Positions 50,038-58,650 of a DNA stretch of 64,000 bases are shown here, one piece after another. Positions within the stretch are counted from its first letter, which is position 1. Each line of letters starts with the position of its first letter. This DNA comes from Cellulosimicrobium sp. Marseille-Q4280 (lineage in GTDB: Bacteria; Actinomycetota; Actinomycetes; Actinomycetales; Cellulomonadaceae), in contig NZ_CALPBY010000009.1 in NCBI RefSeq assembly GCF_943181405.1, forward strand, positions 1 through 64,000, in the 5' to 3' direction. The translations under genes were made by a program, and so were the position numbers. Below the pieces are notes generated by a model. That model worked only from the letters and a program-made list of their open reading frames with translations. It did not search any database and was not told the origin of the DNA.

Positions 50038-50676
50038 TCACCAGGTGCGGAGCGGGCGCGGGGCGGGCGCCTTCGGGGTGGGCGCCCCGGCCACGAGCGG
50101 CACCAGGGCGGCGACCACGTTCGGGTCGGCCGGGTGCGAGCCCAGGCGGCGGGCCGAGCGCGCGAGGGCGTCGGCCGGGATGAGTCGGCGCCGACCGTGC
50201 GGGCCGCCGTACGCGAGCATCCGGACCGAGCCGTCGTTGCGCGAGGGCCACACGACGGTCAGCGGGGCGGCGATCTCGCGCGCGACGCCGCGGTGGGCCA
50301 GGTAGGCGTGCAGCTTGGCGACGGCCATCGCCATCGTGTCCTTGTCGGCGTACGGGAACCGCTCGCCTCCGCGGAACGTCATGCCGAACACCCGCCAGTA
50401 CGTGCCGGGCTTCCACACCTTGGTGTCGATCAGCGTGATGCGGCGCCCGGAGACCACGACGTGGTCGATGTTCGCGCGCGAGCCGGGGATCGTCAGGTCG
50501 TGCAGGACGCTCGGGCCGCCGGGGCGCGTGGCGATCTCGTTCAGGATCGCCGCGGTGCGCATCTCCCCGCCGCGCCCGATGCGCGCGACGTCGGCGTTCG
50601 CCGCCCAGTCGTTGTTGCCTGCCGCGAGCCCGGTGCCGGCGCGGCCGATGACCTGGCCCGGTGCGCGGGTGCTCAC
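50038..50676 (-). CDS. NERD-domain nuclease-related protein, 212 aa
   Basis: Contains the NERD pattern: GGEMRTAAIL, SRANIDHVVVSGRRITLIDTK and a following W.PG. NERD domains are related to restriction-type nucleases and occur in plasmid and mobile-element proteins. GTG start overlapping the upstream stop (GTGA) is preferred. It lies between the giant ATPase and the transfer proteins, all leftward, so it likely acts in DNA processing. Confidence 0.8.
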   Translation of the reverse strand: MSTRAPGQVIGRAGTGLAAGNNDWAANADVARIGRGGEMRTAAILNEIATRPGGPSVLHDLTIPGSRANIDHVVVSGRRITLIDTKVWKPGTYWRVFGMTFRGGERFPYADKDTMAMAVAKLHAYLAHRGVAREIAAPLTVVWPSRNDGSVRMLAYGGPHGRRRLIPADALARSARRLGSHPADPNVVAALVPLVAGAPTPKAPAPRPLRTW

Positions 50677-50816
50677 ACGAACTCCAGGACGATGCCGAAC
50701 AGGACGACGACGCCCAGGATGATCGGGATCACGACCCGTCCGGTGTTGCCCAGCCAGGAGCCCACGTTGTCCTCGGCTCCGGCGAAGTCGAAGCGGTCCT
50801 TGTTGTTGCGTGCCAT
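50673..50816 (-). CDS. Small single-pass membrane protein, 47 aa
   Basis: MARNNKDRFDFAGAEDN, then a membrane segment (RVVIPIILGVVVLFGIVLEFV) reaching the C-terminus. Motif copy 50825-50833 is 8 bases before the ATG, and its stop overlaps the NERD gene start. It is the first gene of the NERD-ATPase unit, so it may be a small transfer-complex membrane subunit. Inferred from the motif and coupling. Confidence 0.7.
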   Translation of the reverse strand: MARNNKDRFDFAGAEDNVGSWLGNTGRVVIPIILGVVVLFGIVLEFV

Positions 50817-50857
50817 GCCCCGTAGATGTGCGGCAGCGGGCGAAGCGAGCCGACGTG

Positions 50858-50886
50858 TTGGCTCCTTGTCCAGCCGTTCGTACGCT
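50858..50886 (+). promoter_or_regulatory. Host-type promoter TTGGCT-17-TACGCT
   Basis: -35-like TTGGCT (50858-50863) and -10-like TACGCT (50881-50886) are 17 bases apart; the -10 ends 6 bases before GTGATG, fitting a leaderless rightward transcript. Confidence 0.5.
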
Positions 50887-50895
50887 GGACGGGTG

Positions 50896-51270
50896 ATGGC
50901 AGTCACCTCGCGGCGCACCAGCGCTGCACAGCACCGCGGCGGACGTCTCCCCGCCGCGGTGCTGGCTGCTGCCCACCGCGGGTCCGCCAGCCGTGACCGG
51001 GTCCGTGCGCGCGAGCTGGCCGAGCTCGCCGACACCGTCGCGGCGTCGGTGCGCATGGCCCGCCGGCACGCGGCCGCCGAGCTCGCCGAGCTGCGTCGCC
51101 GCGAGCAGCAGCCGCCCGAGGACCCGGCCGCGCACATGGCGTGGACGCTGCGGTGCTGGCGGCAGGCCGAGCGGTACTACGACGCGGTCGAGCACGCCGA
51201 CGCCCTGGCCGAGGACCTGGCGGCGGTACGCGAGCAGGCGGCCGAGCTGGCCCGCCCGGTCGCCGCCTGA
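50896..51270 (+). CDS. Helical hypothetical protein, 124 aa
   Basis: A rightward gene within the leftward transfer block. Long helices rich in A, R, E (RELAELADTVAASVRMARRH, ALAEDLAAVREQAAELA) suggest a coiled coil. Untagged. The start could be ATG 50896 or the preceding GTG 50893. No family recognised. Its host-type promoter sets it apart from the motif-driven genes. Confidence 0.65.
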   Translation: MAVTSRRTSAAQHRGGRLPAAVLAAAHRGSASRDRVRARELAELADTVAASVRMARRHAAAELAELRRREQQPPEDPAAHMAWTLRCWRQAERYYDAVEHADALAEDLAAVREQAAELARPVAA

Positions 51271-51283
51271 CAGGTCCGCGACG

Positions 51284-51694
51284 TCAGCGCGTCCGGCCCG
51301 GGTCGCGCGGGTAGACCACCACGGTGTCCGGGCGCCGCACCGTCTCCACGTGCCCCTCGTTGGAGGTGAGCCGGACGTGGTAGTCGGGCAGCGGCTGCAC
51401 GTCGACGAGCGTGGAGGGGATGAGCGGGTCGAGGTCGGCGATGTCGCCGGCGCGCAGGTCGCCGGCCGACACCCAGTAGGACCGCTGGTCCGGCTCCTGG
51501 GTCCTGATGATCGCCCGGTTGATCGACGCGCCGCACCCGGCGCAGGCGGTCTCGAGGTCGAACGGGGTCCAGGCGCGCGGCTCGCCGCCCTCGGTCACCG
51601 GCAGCGGGTGGCCGTACTCGTCGAAGGTGGTGCACGGGTCACAGCGCTGGTCGCGGCGGGCGCCGGTGGCGCGGTCGTTGATGTAGGTCGCCAT
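51284..51694 (-). CDS. Hypothetical protein with Cys pairs, 136 aa
   Basis: RCDPCTTFDEYGHP and TACAGCGASIN give two CxxC pairs, probably one zinc site. The C-terminal half is beta-rich. Untagged. Motif copy 51703-51711, with AGCGGGGC as the 8-base spacer, precedes the ATG. No family recognised. Confidence 0.75.
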   Translation of the reverse strand: MATYINDRATGARRDQRCDPCTTFDEYGHPLPVTEGGEPRAWTPFDLETACAGCGASINRAIIRTQEPDQRSYWVSAGDLRAGDIADLDPLIPSTLVDVQPLPDYHVRLTSNEGHVETVRRPDTVVVYPRDPGRTR

Positions 51695-51729
51695 GCCCCG
51701 CTGATGTGCGGCAGGGCATGGCGACCTGG

Positions 51730-53481
51730 TCACCACAGCGGGACGGCGCGCCGTGCCGGGGTGACCGGCGGCTCGGGTGCGGCCGGGGCGGGCGGCTGCG
51801 GCGCGACGGCGGCGACCTGCTCGCCGGCCTCGGCTGCCGGGGCCCGCTCCCCGGGGGCCGGCGCGGGCGCCCGGGCGCGGGGCGGGATCGGCAGCTCGAA
51901 CACCGGGGCCACGGAGACCGGCTCGGGCACTACGACCTCGGCGGCCGCGACCGGCAGCTCGAACGCCGCAGCCGCCGCCACCGGCTCGCGCACAGACGGC
52001 GTCGCCGGCATCTCGCCCGCCGTGGCCTTCGGCGCGGCGGGCCGCGGCGGGCGCGGCCCGGCCGGGTGAGCCCACCGGATCGTGGACCGCACGGCCGCGC
52101 GCCCGCACCCCACACCGCCGGTGACCGGGCGCACGGCGGTCGCGCGCGACGGGCGAGCCAGCGGCGGGCACGGCAGCTGCCCCCATCCCAGCGGCTCGGT
52201 CAGCGCCGGCCACACCGACGGGGCTGCGTCCGGGCGGCGCAGCCAGTGCGGGGTGCCCAGCAGCATCGCTGCGTTGTCGACCACCGCGGTCAGCTCGCCC
52301 GGGCGCACCGCGTCCAGCGGCACGTCGATCACGTCCAGCAGCGACGCGCGCTCCCACCGGGCGGACGCCGGCCCGGTGGGGCGGTCGACCTCCAGGCGCG
52401 TGAACTCCGCCGTCGCGTGCCCGGCCGCCGGGAACCACTGCGACCACGACACCACGCCGATCCGCTCGGCGACCCGGTCCGCGCCGGTGCCGGGGAACTC
52501 GCGCACCACCTGGGCGACCGCCTTGTAGACCTGGGCGCGCACCGACGGGCCCGACCCGAACCGGTACTCGCCCTCGTGCGGGGTCGCCTCCACGAACAGC
52601 ACCGTCAGGCCCGACGTCGCCAGCGGCCGCTCGGCCAGCAGCCGCGCCCACCGGCGGACCTTGTCGGTGAAGTCCGCACCCGCCGACGCCGTCAGCTCGA
52701 CCGCGACCCGCAGGCCGTCCGCGCGCACGATCGTCAGGTCCGCACCGCGCGCCTCGGTGACCGGGTCGCCGCCCAGGCCCGAGCCGGCCAGCAGGTCGAC
52801 CGTCGAGAGCTTCTCCCCGAGGACGGTGCCGACCTCGCAGAACTCCGCGACCCGCAGCCCCATCTCCACCGACAGCAGGTTGTGCCGGTCGTACTGGCGG
52901 CGGAAGTCCCACGGCAGCCCGCCGGTCACCGCGGTGCGCTGCTCGAACGACAGCAGCGGGGACACCTCCTTGTCGAAGGCGTCGCTGCGCGAGGGGCGGT
53001 ACAGCACCGAACGCGACGTCGAGGCACCGGGCAGCAGCGCAGAGGCGAACGAGCCGCGGTCGATCACCCCGAGCGCGAACAGCGCCACCATCGCCTGCGG
53101 GTCGGTCGTGGCGAGCCGGTCGAACCCTGTCAAGGCGGCCAGCTGCTCCGCCGAGCAGGTACGCCACTGGTCCAGCACGCCGAGCGCGGCAAGGCGCGGA
53201 CCCAGCGACCGGGTCGACACCAGCGACTCACGCGCCTGCTCCACGCTCATGTCCAGCGACCGGGGCATGCGGGCAAGGCCAGCCGCGACCTGCGTGCGCG
53301 CGAGCTTCTGCGACACCCACACCGCCGAGGAGCCCTGCGTCCACATGCCGCCGTAGTACGGGTCAAGCCGGTCGGCCGCGCCCAGGCCCGGCGTGCCGCC
53401 GTGGGCCGCCAGGTCGGAGAACGGCACCGGCGCGCCCTCCCACCGGGCGGGGGAGTGACGCTGGGCCTCGCCGCGCCTCAC
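51730..53481 (-). CDS. Relaxation/replication-relaxation-like protein, 583 aa
   Basis: An N-terminal helical part (SVEQARESLVSTRSLGPRL, LGVLDQWRTCSAEQLAALTG) resembles the winged-helix 'replication-relaxation' family of actinobacterial plasmids, and the central GADLTIVRADGLRVAVELT...KVRRWARLL fits a restriction-like nuclease core. Its position directly after the VirD4-like ATPase, with a 4-base GTGA overlap, supports a role in transfer DNA processing. The proline-rich C-terminal 150 residues look disordered. GTG 53484 is an alternative start. Family assignment is tentative. Confidence 0.6.
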   Translation of the reverse strand: MRRGEAQRHSPARWEGAPVPFSDLAAHGGTPGLGAADRLDPYYGGMWTQGSSAVWVSQKLARTQVAAGLARMPRSLDMSVEQARESLVSTRSLGPRLAALGVLDQWRTCSAEQLAALTGFDRLATTDPQAMVALFALGVIDRGSFASALLPGASTSRSVLYRPSRSDAFDKEVSPLLSFEQRTAVTGGLPWDFRRQYDRHNLLSVEMGLRVAEFCEVGTVLGEKLSTVDLLAGSGLGGDPVTEARGADLTIVRADGLRVAVELTASAGADFTDKVRRWARLLAERPLATSGLTVLFVEATPHEGEYRFGSGPSVRAQVYKAVAQVVREFPGTGADRVAERIGVVSWSQWFPAAGHATAEFTRLEVDRPTGPASARWERASLLDVIDVPLDAVRPGELTAVVDNAAMLLGTPHWLRRPDAAPSVWPALTEPLGWGQLPCPPLARPSRATAVRPVTGGVGCGRAAVRSTIRWAHPAGPRPPRPAAPKATAGEMPATPSVREPVAAAAAFELPVAAAEVVVPEPVSVAPVFELPIPPRARAPAPAPGERAPAAEAGEQVAAVAPQPPAPAAPEPPVTPARRAVPLW

Positions 53482-55907
53482 CACGGGCTGACCTGGGTGG
53501 CCGGCGCCGCCGGGTAGCCCTGCGCCGCGGCGAACCCGGCGCGGTCACCCTCGAAGTTGGTGATCGCGACCGTGCACGCCGGCACGCGCTGCTCACCGAC
53601 GTCGGTGCGCAGGATCGCGGTGTAGAGCGGCAGGCCCACCACGTCCGCGCGCGACCAGGCCGAACCGTCCGACGCGGCGTCGTCCGCGGCCTCGTCGGCG
53701 ATCGGGCCGCCCTCCTGGCGGAAGGTGAACATCGTCGAGAACGAGCGCACCGCCATGCGCACCTGCGGGGAGAGCTGGTCCAGGTACTGGGTGGCGAAGT
53801 TGGCGCGCACGCCGAACGACCGGCCCTGGTTGCGGATCCAGGCGATGACCTCCTCGGAGGACCCGGCCAGCAGGGACAGCTCGTCGGCGAACAGCGAGAC
53901 GTTCTTGCCCTGCGCCTGCCAGCCGGAGCAGACCCGCTCGATCGCGTGCCGCAGCCCGTACATCAGCATCGCCGACACCTGCTCGCTCATCGTGGTCTCC
54001 ACGACGCGGCCGTGACGGGTCGTGCCGGTGTTCACCACGACGACGTCGTGGTCGGCCAGGATGCTTGCCCACGCCTTCTTGGGCCGGGCCGGCGCCCAGA
54101 ACATCTCGGCCATCCGCAGCTGGTACAGCTTGTTCTCGCTGGACTCGACCAGCGTGCGGCGGTTGGCCGGGGTGCGACCGGTGAACAGGTTCGCCAGCGC
54201 GCGCCGCGCGCCCGACAGCCCGGCGTCCGGCGTGCCGGCCGACTCCAGGCGCACGGACTCCTCGTTGATGACGCCGAACAGCTTCTCGCCCGCCTCGTCG
54301 CCCTCGCCGCCGGTGAGCACGTGGGCGTACGCGATGGGCGACATGCCGGCGGGCAGGCCCGCGCGCACCGCGAGCTCGTCGGTGACGGCGAACGCCGCGG
54401 TGAACACCTGCACCAGCACCGGGAACGCCCGGTTGCCGATCGCCTCCTCCCCGAAGGCGTACTTCATCGCGTTCGCCGCGAACGCGGCACGGTCCTCGTT
54501 GGTGCCCGGCACGCCGAACAGGTCGATGGCCGGGGTCGCCGGGTCGGCCACGTCGACCACGACGACCGGGTGCCCGAGCGCCTGACCCCACTTCTCGTAC
54601 TCGACCGCGCCGTCACCCTTGGACTCGAACGCCACCAGCGTGTTCGCCGCGCCGGGGAAGTCCGCCAGGCCCGAGGGGCGCAGCCGCTCCAGCAGCGACC
54701 AGCCGAACAGCGTGCGGATCAGCTGGGACTTGCCCGACCCGGCGCGGCCGGTCGCGCACACCCCGAACCGCATGTCGCGCGCCGACAGGTACACCGGCTG
54801 CCCGTCGGCGCCCGGACCCACCAGCGGGCCGATGCGCCGGGCCAGCTGCGGCGGGGTCGCGCGAGTAGCGGTGGTCATCGAGCCGGACAGCGCGCCGGCG
54901 TGCGGGGCGACCAGCCCGGCCACGACCTGCGGGCCGACCTTGAACACCGAGGAGTCCAGCGGGTACCCGGCCGCCGTCGTCTTGACGTTGCCCTCCTCGT
55001 CCTTGCTCGTGGACGCCTTGCGCCACAGCAGCGGGGACCGGGCGGGGAACGGCATGACACCGTCCGCGGCGGCGGAGTGCACCTGGCGTGCGCGGGTGGG
55101 CAGCACGTCAAGCGCGACCAGCGCCCCGACGCCGGACACCAGCGCGCCGAGCGCACCGCCGAGCACGCCCCAGCCCATGCCGGGCGCGTCGACCAGACCG
55201 GCGGCCGGCGGGCCGAACGTGATCGCCGCCGAGGTGACCAGGCCGCCACCTGCCCACAGCAGCGGGCCGCGGGTCGGGTGCTCGACACGGGCACGGGTGT
55301 CCTGGTCGAAGCCCGGCATCGTGGAGCGGACCTGCCGGGCGAGCTGGGCCGCCTCGCTGGACGTGTCGGCGCCACAACGCACCGTGACCAGGATCGCGTC
55401 CGAGGCCATCGAGTGGTGCGTGGGGTTCTTCGCGCCCATGCGGTCCTCGAGCCAGCCGCGGTGACGCTTGGTCTCGCGCTTGGACGGCCCGCGCAGGCTG
55501 ATCGCCACCCACTGCCCGACCTCCATCGAGCGGGCCAGGGTGCGGGCGGCCTCGGTCAGGTCGACGCCGTTGAGGGTGTCGCGTCCGGTCGCCGATCCGC
55601 GCGCGACCCGCAGCGTCGCGATGGCGCGAGCCTCGCCCAGGTCAGGCAGCTCGTCGGTGACCTGAGCGTTCGCCGCCACCGCGGCGGCCAGGTGGTCCGC
55701 GGCCGTCTCGACCGCCGACGTGCGACCGGCCGCGAACTGCACGAACGAGGCGACGCCGGCCTCGTCGCGCACCGACAGCAGGGTCGCGCCGCCCAGGCCG
55801 GCCGACGCCGACGCGAACGCCGAGGCGCGCGAGGTGAACGTGGTCGGGTTGGCCTCGATACCGCCAGCGGGAGTGAGCCGGAACGTCGTGGTCGCAGGGT
55901 GCTTCAT
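53478..55907 (-). CDS. VirD4/TraG-like conjugative coupling ATPase, 809 aa
   Basis: Two hydrophobic segments near residues 215-275 (GGGLVTSAAITFGPPAAGLV, GALGALVSGVGALVALDV) precede a cytoplasmic ATPase: Walker A CATGRAGSGKSQLIR about residue 385, Walker B NVSLFADELSLLAG about 670, then RNQGRSFGVRANFATQYLDQL, the pattern of TraG/VirD4 proteins. It would present DNA or protein to the secretion channel. Start MKHPATTT at 55907 is preferred to an ATG 14 codons upstream lying in the structured region. It is the first gene of the transfer block. Confidence 0.8.
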   Translation of the reverse strand: MKHPATTTFRLTPAGGIEANPTTFTSRASAFASASAGLGGATLLSVRDEAGVASFVQFAAGRTSAVETAADHLAAAVAANAQVTDELPDLGEARAIATLRVARGSATGRDTLNGVDLTEAARTLARSMEVGQWVAISLRGPSKRETKRHRGWLEDRMGAKNPTHHSMASDAILVTVRCGADTSSEAAQLARQVRSTMPGFDQDTRARVEHPTRGPLLWAGGGLVTSAAITFGPPAAGLVDAPGMGWGVLGGALGALVSGVGALVALDVLPTRARQVHSAAADGVMPFPARSPLLWRKASTSKDEEGNVKTTAAGYPLDSSVFKVGPQVVAGLVAPHAGALSGSMTTATRATPPQLARRIGPLVGPGADGQPVYLSARDMRFGVCATGRAGSGKSQLIRTLFGWSLLERLRPSGLADFPGAANTLVAFESKGDGAVEYEKWGQALGHPVVVVDVADPATPAIDLFGVPGTNEDRAAFAANAMKYAFGEEAIGNRAFPVLVQVFTAAFAVTDELAVRAGLPAGMSPIAYAHVLTGGEGDEAGEKLFGVINEESVRLESAGTPDAGLSGARRALANLFTGRTPANRRTLVESSENKLYQLRMAEMFWAPARPKKAWASILADHDVVVVNTGTTRHGRVVETTMSEQVSAMLMYGLRHAIERVCSGWQAQGKNVSLFADELSLLAGSSEEVIAWIRNQGRSFGVRANFATQYLDQLSPQVRMAVRSFSTMFTFRQEGGPIADEAADDAASDGSAWSRADVVGLPLYTAILRTDVGEQRVPACTVAITNFEGDRAGFAAAQGYPAAPATQVSPW

Positions 55908-55915
55908 GACATTCG

Positions 55916-55929
55916 AACATGCGCCGAAT
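55916..55929. repeat. 14-bp direct repeat AACATGCGCCGAAT, copy 2
   Basis: Identical to 288-301. On the minus strand its 3' end is 8 bases before the VirD4-like ATG, the same spacing as the start-associated sequence, though the sequence differs. Confidence 0.6.
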
Positions 55930-55952
55930 CCGCGAGCCGCCGCGAACACCAG

Positions 55953-56015
55953 GCTGGGGGAATCCCCGGATCAGGGATCTCGGCCTTCAAGGCCCGATCG
56001 AGTGAATCCCCCAGC
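55953..56015. repeat. Nested inverted repeats upstream of the coupling ATPase
   Basis: GCTGGGGGAATC (55953-55964) pairs with GAATCCCCCAGC (56004-56015) with one internal mismatch; within the loop GGCCTTCAAGGCC (55982-55994) is a perfect palindrome. Could be a transcript leader structure or nick-region hairpins. Confidence 0.6.
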
Positions 56016-56528
56016 CCGACCGCGCCGGCCCGCCCGGTGGCGCTCCCCTCATTCTTCGGGTCGCCCCTGCACGGGCGTCGGCCTGTGTTCGCTTCGCTGT
56101 GGTCCGCGTCCTTCGGATGCCTCACGCCTGGGGGCGTGTGTCTCCCGTGCCGGGTGCGCCGCCCGCGGGGCGTCGGCCGCTGCGCTTCCGCCACGGCTGC
56201 GCCGCGTCGTCGCTGCGCGCGGTGTGGCTGGGTTGGGTGCGTAGGGTCGCCGGGTCGCTTCGCGTCGCCGACCGTGACGGGTTCGCTGCGCTCACCGTCG
56301 CCGGTCTGGCTTGCTGCGCTTCCCGGCTCCGCCTGGGTGGTGCTCCCCGCACGTCACAGCCGCTGCGCGCCTGTGTCGTTCGTGTCGTGTGTCGCTGCTG
56401 CGCATCGACGCGTTGCCGACCATGACAGGTCAGGCGTTCCGGTACCGCTGCGGTGGGCGTGCCGTCGTCCGAATCGAATCCGCCCGACGATGCTGGGTGC
56501 GCCGCGAGCGGTGGGCTTCCGACTCGTA

Positions 56529-56537
56529 GATGTGCGG
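56529..56537 (-). promoter_or_regulatory. Start-associated sequence without an adjacent gene
   Basis: Exact CCGCACATC in the gene-free region, followed by GGA instead of a start codon at 8 bases. The next good leftward start is the coupling ATPase, about 620 bases on. Confidence 0.5.
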
Positions 56538-57279
56538 GGCCGGCTCCTCGTCGACCGGGTCGGTGACCGCTCCGTTTCCGGCTCGGTGTGCGCCCCACCC
56601 GGGCACGGTTCCGCGCAGCGGCACCCGTCACCCAGATGACCCATCGCCCGGCCCGACGATCCGCCTCCCGAACCGGCCACCGGCACGACCCGAGCAGTGC
56701 ACGAGCGAGCGCAGCGAGCTTCGTCGCACGCGGACCGCACCGTTCACGCGAACCCGACCACCCACGAACGCCGCCCCGCCGGCCGATGCACCGCCCGCAC
56801 ACCGCAGCGGCGGGACCGGACGCGCAGCGGCCGGGCCAACAGCGCAAGGCCGCGCAGCGGACTCGCTGGAGCGCAGCGAGACGCACACGGTCCGCGCCGC
56901 ACCGCGACGACGACCGCGACGCGACCGGCCCGGCGCAGCCGGGCACGGTGCCCCGACCGCACGACGTGCGCGCACGGGCCGCGCAGCGGCCCGCAGCCAG
57001 CGCGCCGGCCCCGCCACGCCCACCGTCCCGGTGGCCGCACCGGCCCCGGCGCGCCGCAGGCGCGCACGCACCGCCACCGACCCGCCCACCGACCAGCCAC
57101 CGCAACGACCACCGCCCAGCCACCCGCGCAGGCGCGAAGCGCCGAGCATGCGACCGACCCGACCGAGCGCAGCGAGGGAGGGGAGGGAGCACATAGGGCG
57201 CCGCCGGCGCCCGGCCCACCCGGCTCGGCTACCGCCGCTGCCGGCTCGCCTGCGGCTCGCGAGATGGGCGCCGTTCGGC

Positions 57280-57453
57280 TCACCAGTTCTGGCTGGCGTG
57301 CAGGTGCCGGACGGCCGCGGCGTGGCGGCGGTGGCGCGGGCTGAGCAGCTTCACCCATCGGGGTGGGCGCGGGCTGCACCAGGCGACGACGGCGACGCCA
57401 GCCGTGAACGCGACGAGGATCGGAACGGTGACGGAGGTGATCAGGAAGGTCAT
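57280..57453 (-). CDS. Small membrane protein, 57 aa
   Basis: MTFLITSVTVPILVAFTAGVAVVAWC is a membrane segment followed by a basic tail (PRPPRWVKLLSPRHRRHAAA), which positive-inside reasoning would place in the cytoplasm. No motif copy or clear ribosome-binding site precedes it; a GTG three codons earlier is another start. It might be transcribed from upstream. Moderate confidence only. Confidence 0.5.
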   Translation of the reverse strand: MTFLITSVTVPILVAFTAGVAVVAWCSPRPPRWVKLLSPRHRRHAAAVRHLHASQNW

Positions 57454-57517
57454 GGTGCACACCGTGGGCCGGCGAGGGGGCTTGTGTCGCGCCCTGCGGC
57501 CGAGGGGCCGGACAGCG

Positions 57518-57554
57518 CGACGCCCCGGTCACCGTCTCGGGTGCCGGGGCGTCG
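57518..57554 (-). terminator. 11-bp hairpin CGACGCCCCGG/CCGGGGCGTCG
   Basis: Lies 24 bases beyond the stop at 57578. A near-copy with the same arms occurs at 58038-58073, evidently duplicated with its gene border. Confidence 0.65.
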
Positions 57555-57577
57555 TGGTCGGGAGGCGAGCGCGCGGG

Positions 57578-57991
57578 TCAGTGCCCGTCGACGGAGGACC
57601 AGGTGCGGGCCGTCTCGCCGAACACCGACGTGGTGATGACGGTGATCGTCGCGCCAAGCTCGGGCGTCACGTCGTACTTGACCTCGGCGAGGTCGGCCGC
57701 GCTCGCCAGGTAGGGGTCCCACGACGGCTTGGCCTGCTCGGTCGCGACCCACTCGATCAGGGTCTCGCGGTCGGGCGCCCAGGTGTCGTCGTGCGCGGCG
57801 CCGTAGGCGATCGCGGATGCGGAGGCCGCGCGCAGCCGCTCCTCGCCGTCGGCTCGCTCCCTCATGCCGATCGCGGATCCGATGAAGCCGGCGATCAGCA
57901 GCGCGCCGACGACGGCGACGGTGATCAGGGTGGGCGTGATGCGCTGGCGCAGCGTCAGCTGCGGCGCGCTCTCGGGGGCAGGGGTGCTCAT
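57578..57991 (-). CDS. Membrane-anchored protein, possibly pilin-like, 137 aa
   Basis: A short N-terminus, a membrane helix (TPTLITVAVVGALLIAGFIGSAIG, about residues 19-42), then an extracytoplasmic domain starting with a helix (ERLRAASASAIAYGAAH) and ending in strands (ATITVITTSVFGETARTW). The layout is that of minor pilins or anchored periplasm-facing subunits, but there is no prepilin cleavage motif. Motif copy 58000-58008 is 8 bases before the ATG. Bounded by twin hairpins. Confidence 0.7.
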   Translation of the reverse strand: MSTPAPESAPQLTLRQRITPTLITVAVVGALLIAGFIGSAIGMRERADGEERLRAASASAIAYGAAHDDTWAPDRETLIEWVATEQAKPSWDPYLASAADLAEVKYDVTPELGATITVITTSVFGETARTWSSVDGH

Positions 57992-58037
57992 GGCGTGCTG
58001 ATGTGCGGCACGGTGTCCGTCTCGGGCCGGACAGCAC

Positions 58038-58073
58038 GACGCCCCGGTCCACCGTCGCGGGTGCCGGGGCGTC
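58038..58073 (-). terminator. 10-bp hairpin GACGCCCCGG/CCGGGGCGTC
   Basis: 14 bases beyond the stop at 58087; near-identical to the hairpin at 57518-57554. Confidence 0.65.
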
Positions 58074-58086
58074 AGGTGCGAGCGGG

Positions 58087-58587
58087 TCAGCCGCGCGAGC
58101 GGCGGGACAGCGCCTCGACGAGCGGGCGGGCCTTGGCCTCGACGTACAGGTCCTTCGCGCCGGCGCCGATCTCGCGGTCCTCGGGGCGGGTCGAGGTGTC
58201 GGCGTCGGTCGCGACGACCGAGCTCCAGTTCTCCGTGTCGGTCACCGCCCACAGCGTGTCGTAGCCGTCGTCGGCCCGCTGCAGCACGCCCGTGCCCTCG
58301 AGCACACCGGCGAGCTTGGTGGCGGCGTCGGCGTCCTGCGCCTCGATCACGACGTGGCGGGTGCCGCCCGGCTGCGCGCGCTCGCCCCACACGTCCCAGG
58401 AGTCGCCCTCGTTGTAGACCTTGTCGATGCCGACGGCCTGGTCGCCGATGACCTCCACGAGCGGGGCGGCGTGCGGGCCGATGCCCACGTGCAGGTGCAC
58501 GGGCGACTCGGCGCGAGCCGTGGTCGCGAACTGCCCGCCGGTGCGGACTCCGGCGGGGGTGCGGGCCTGGGTGCTGTCGCTGCTCAT
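58087..58587 (-). CDS. Tagged hypothetical protein, 166 aa
   Basis: Tag variant ARTPAGVRTGGQF at residues 8-20, like the 6804 product. The rest is alpha/beta and soluble; no family recognised. The start-associated sequence is the one-base variant CCGCACATT (58596-58604), still 8 bases before the ATG, so the final base of the core tolerates change. Confidence 0.75.
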   Translation of the reverse strand: MSSDSTQARTPAGVRTGGQFATTARAESPVHLHVGIGPHAAPLVEVIGDQAVGIDKVYNEGDSWDVWGERAQPGGTRHVVIEAQDADAATKLAGVLEGTGVLQRADDGYDTLWAVTDTENWSSVVATDADTSTRPEDREIGAGAKDLYVEAKARPLVEALSRRSRG

Positions 58588-58650
58588 GACCAGTGAATGT
58601 GCGGGGCCCGCGGGCGTCACCCGTCCGAGTGCCGCCCGCGGGGCGTGACG

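Larger units (their letters stand above)
55908..57279. other. Gene-free region with strand-composition switch
   Basis: About 1.37 kb upstream of the VirD4-like gene without a believable gene. On the plus strand, 56040-56520 is G/T-rich with GCTGCGCT and TTCGC words, while 56600-57230 is strongly C/A-rich with repeated GAGCGCAGCGAG (near 56707, 56870, 57165). The switch falls near the motif copy 56529-56537, which here has no start codon at 8 bases. Candidate origin of transfer or replication, or a long 5' leader. Confidence 0.45.

Noticed and set aside
55911-55929. Actinobacterial SOS/LexA box (CGAAC-N4-GTTCG) before the coupling ATPase
   Set aside because: The left half CGAAC is present but the right half reads GCCGA; too many mismatches for a LexA site.
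56430-56624. Small leftward ORF following the motif copy at 56529
   Set aside because: The start is not 8 bases after the motif, the frame runs across it (encoding PHIYES), the composition is that of the surrounding non-coding DNA and no ribosome-binding site is seen.
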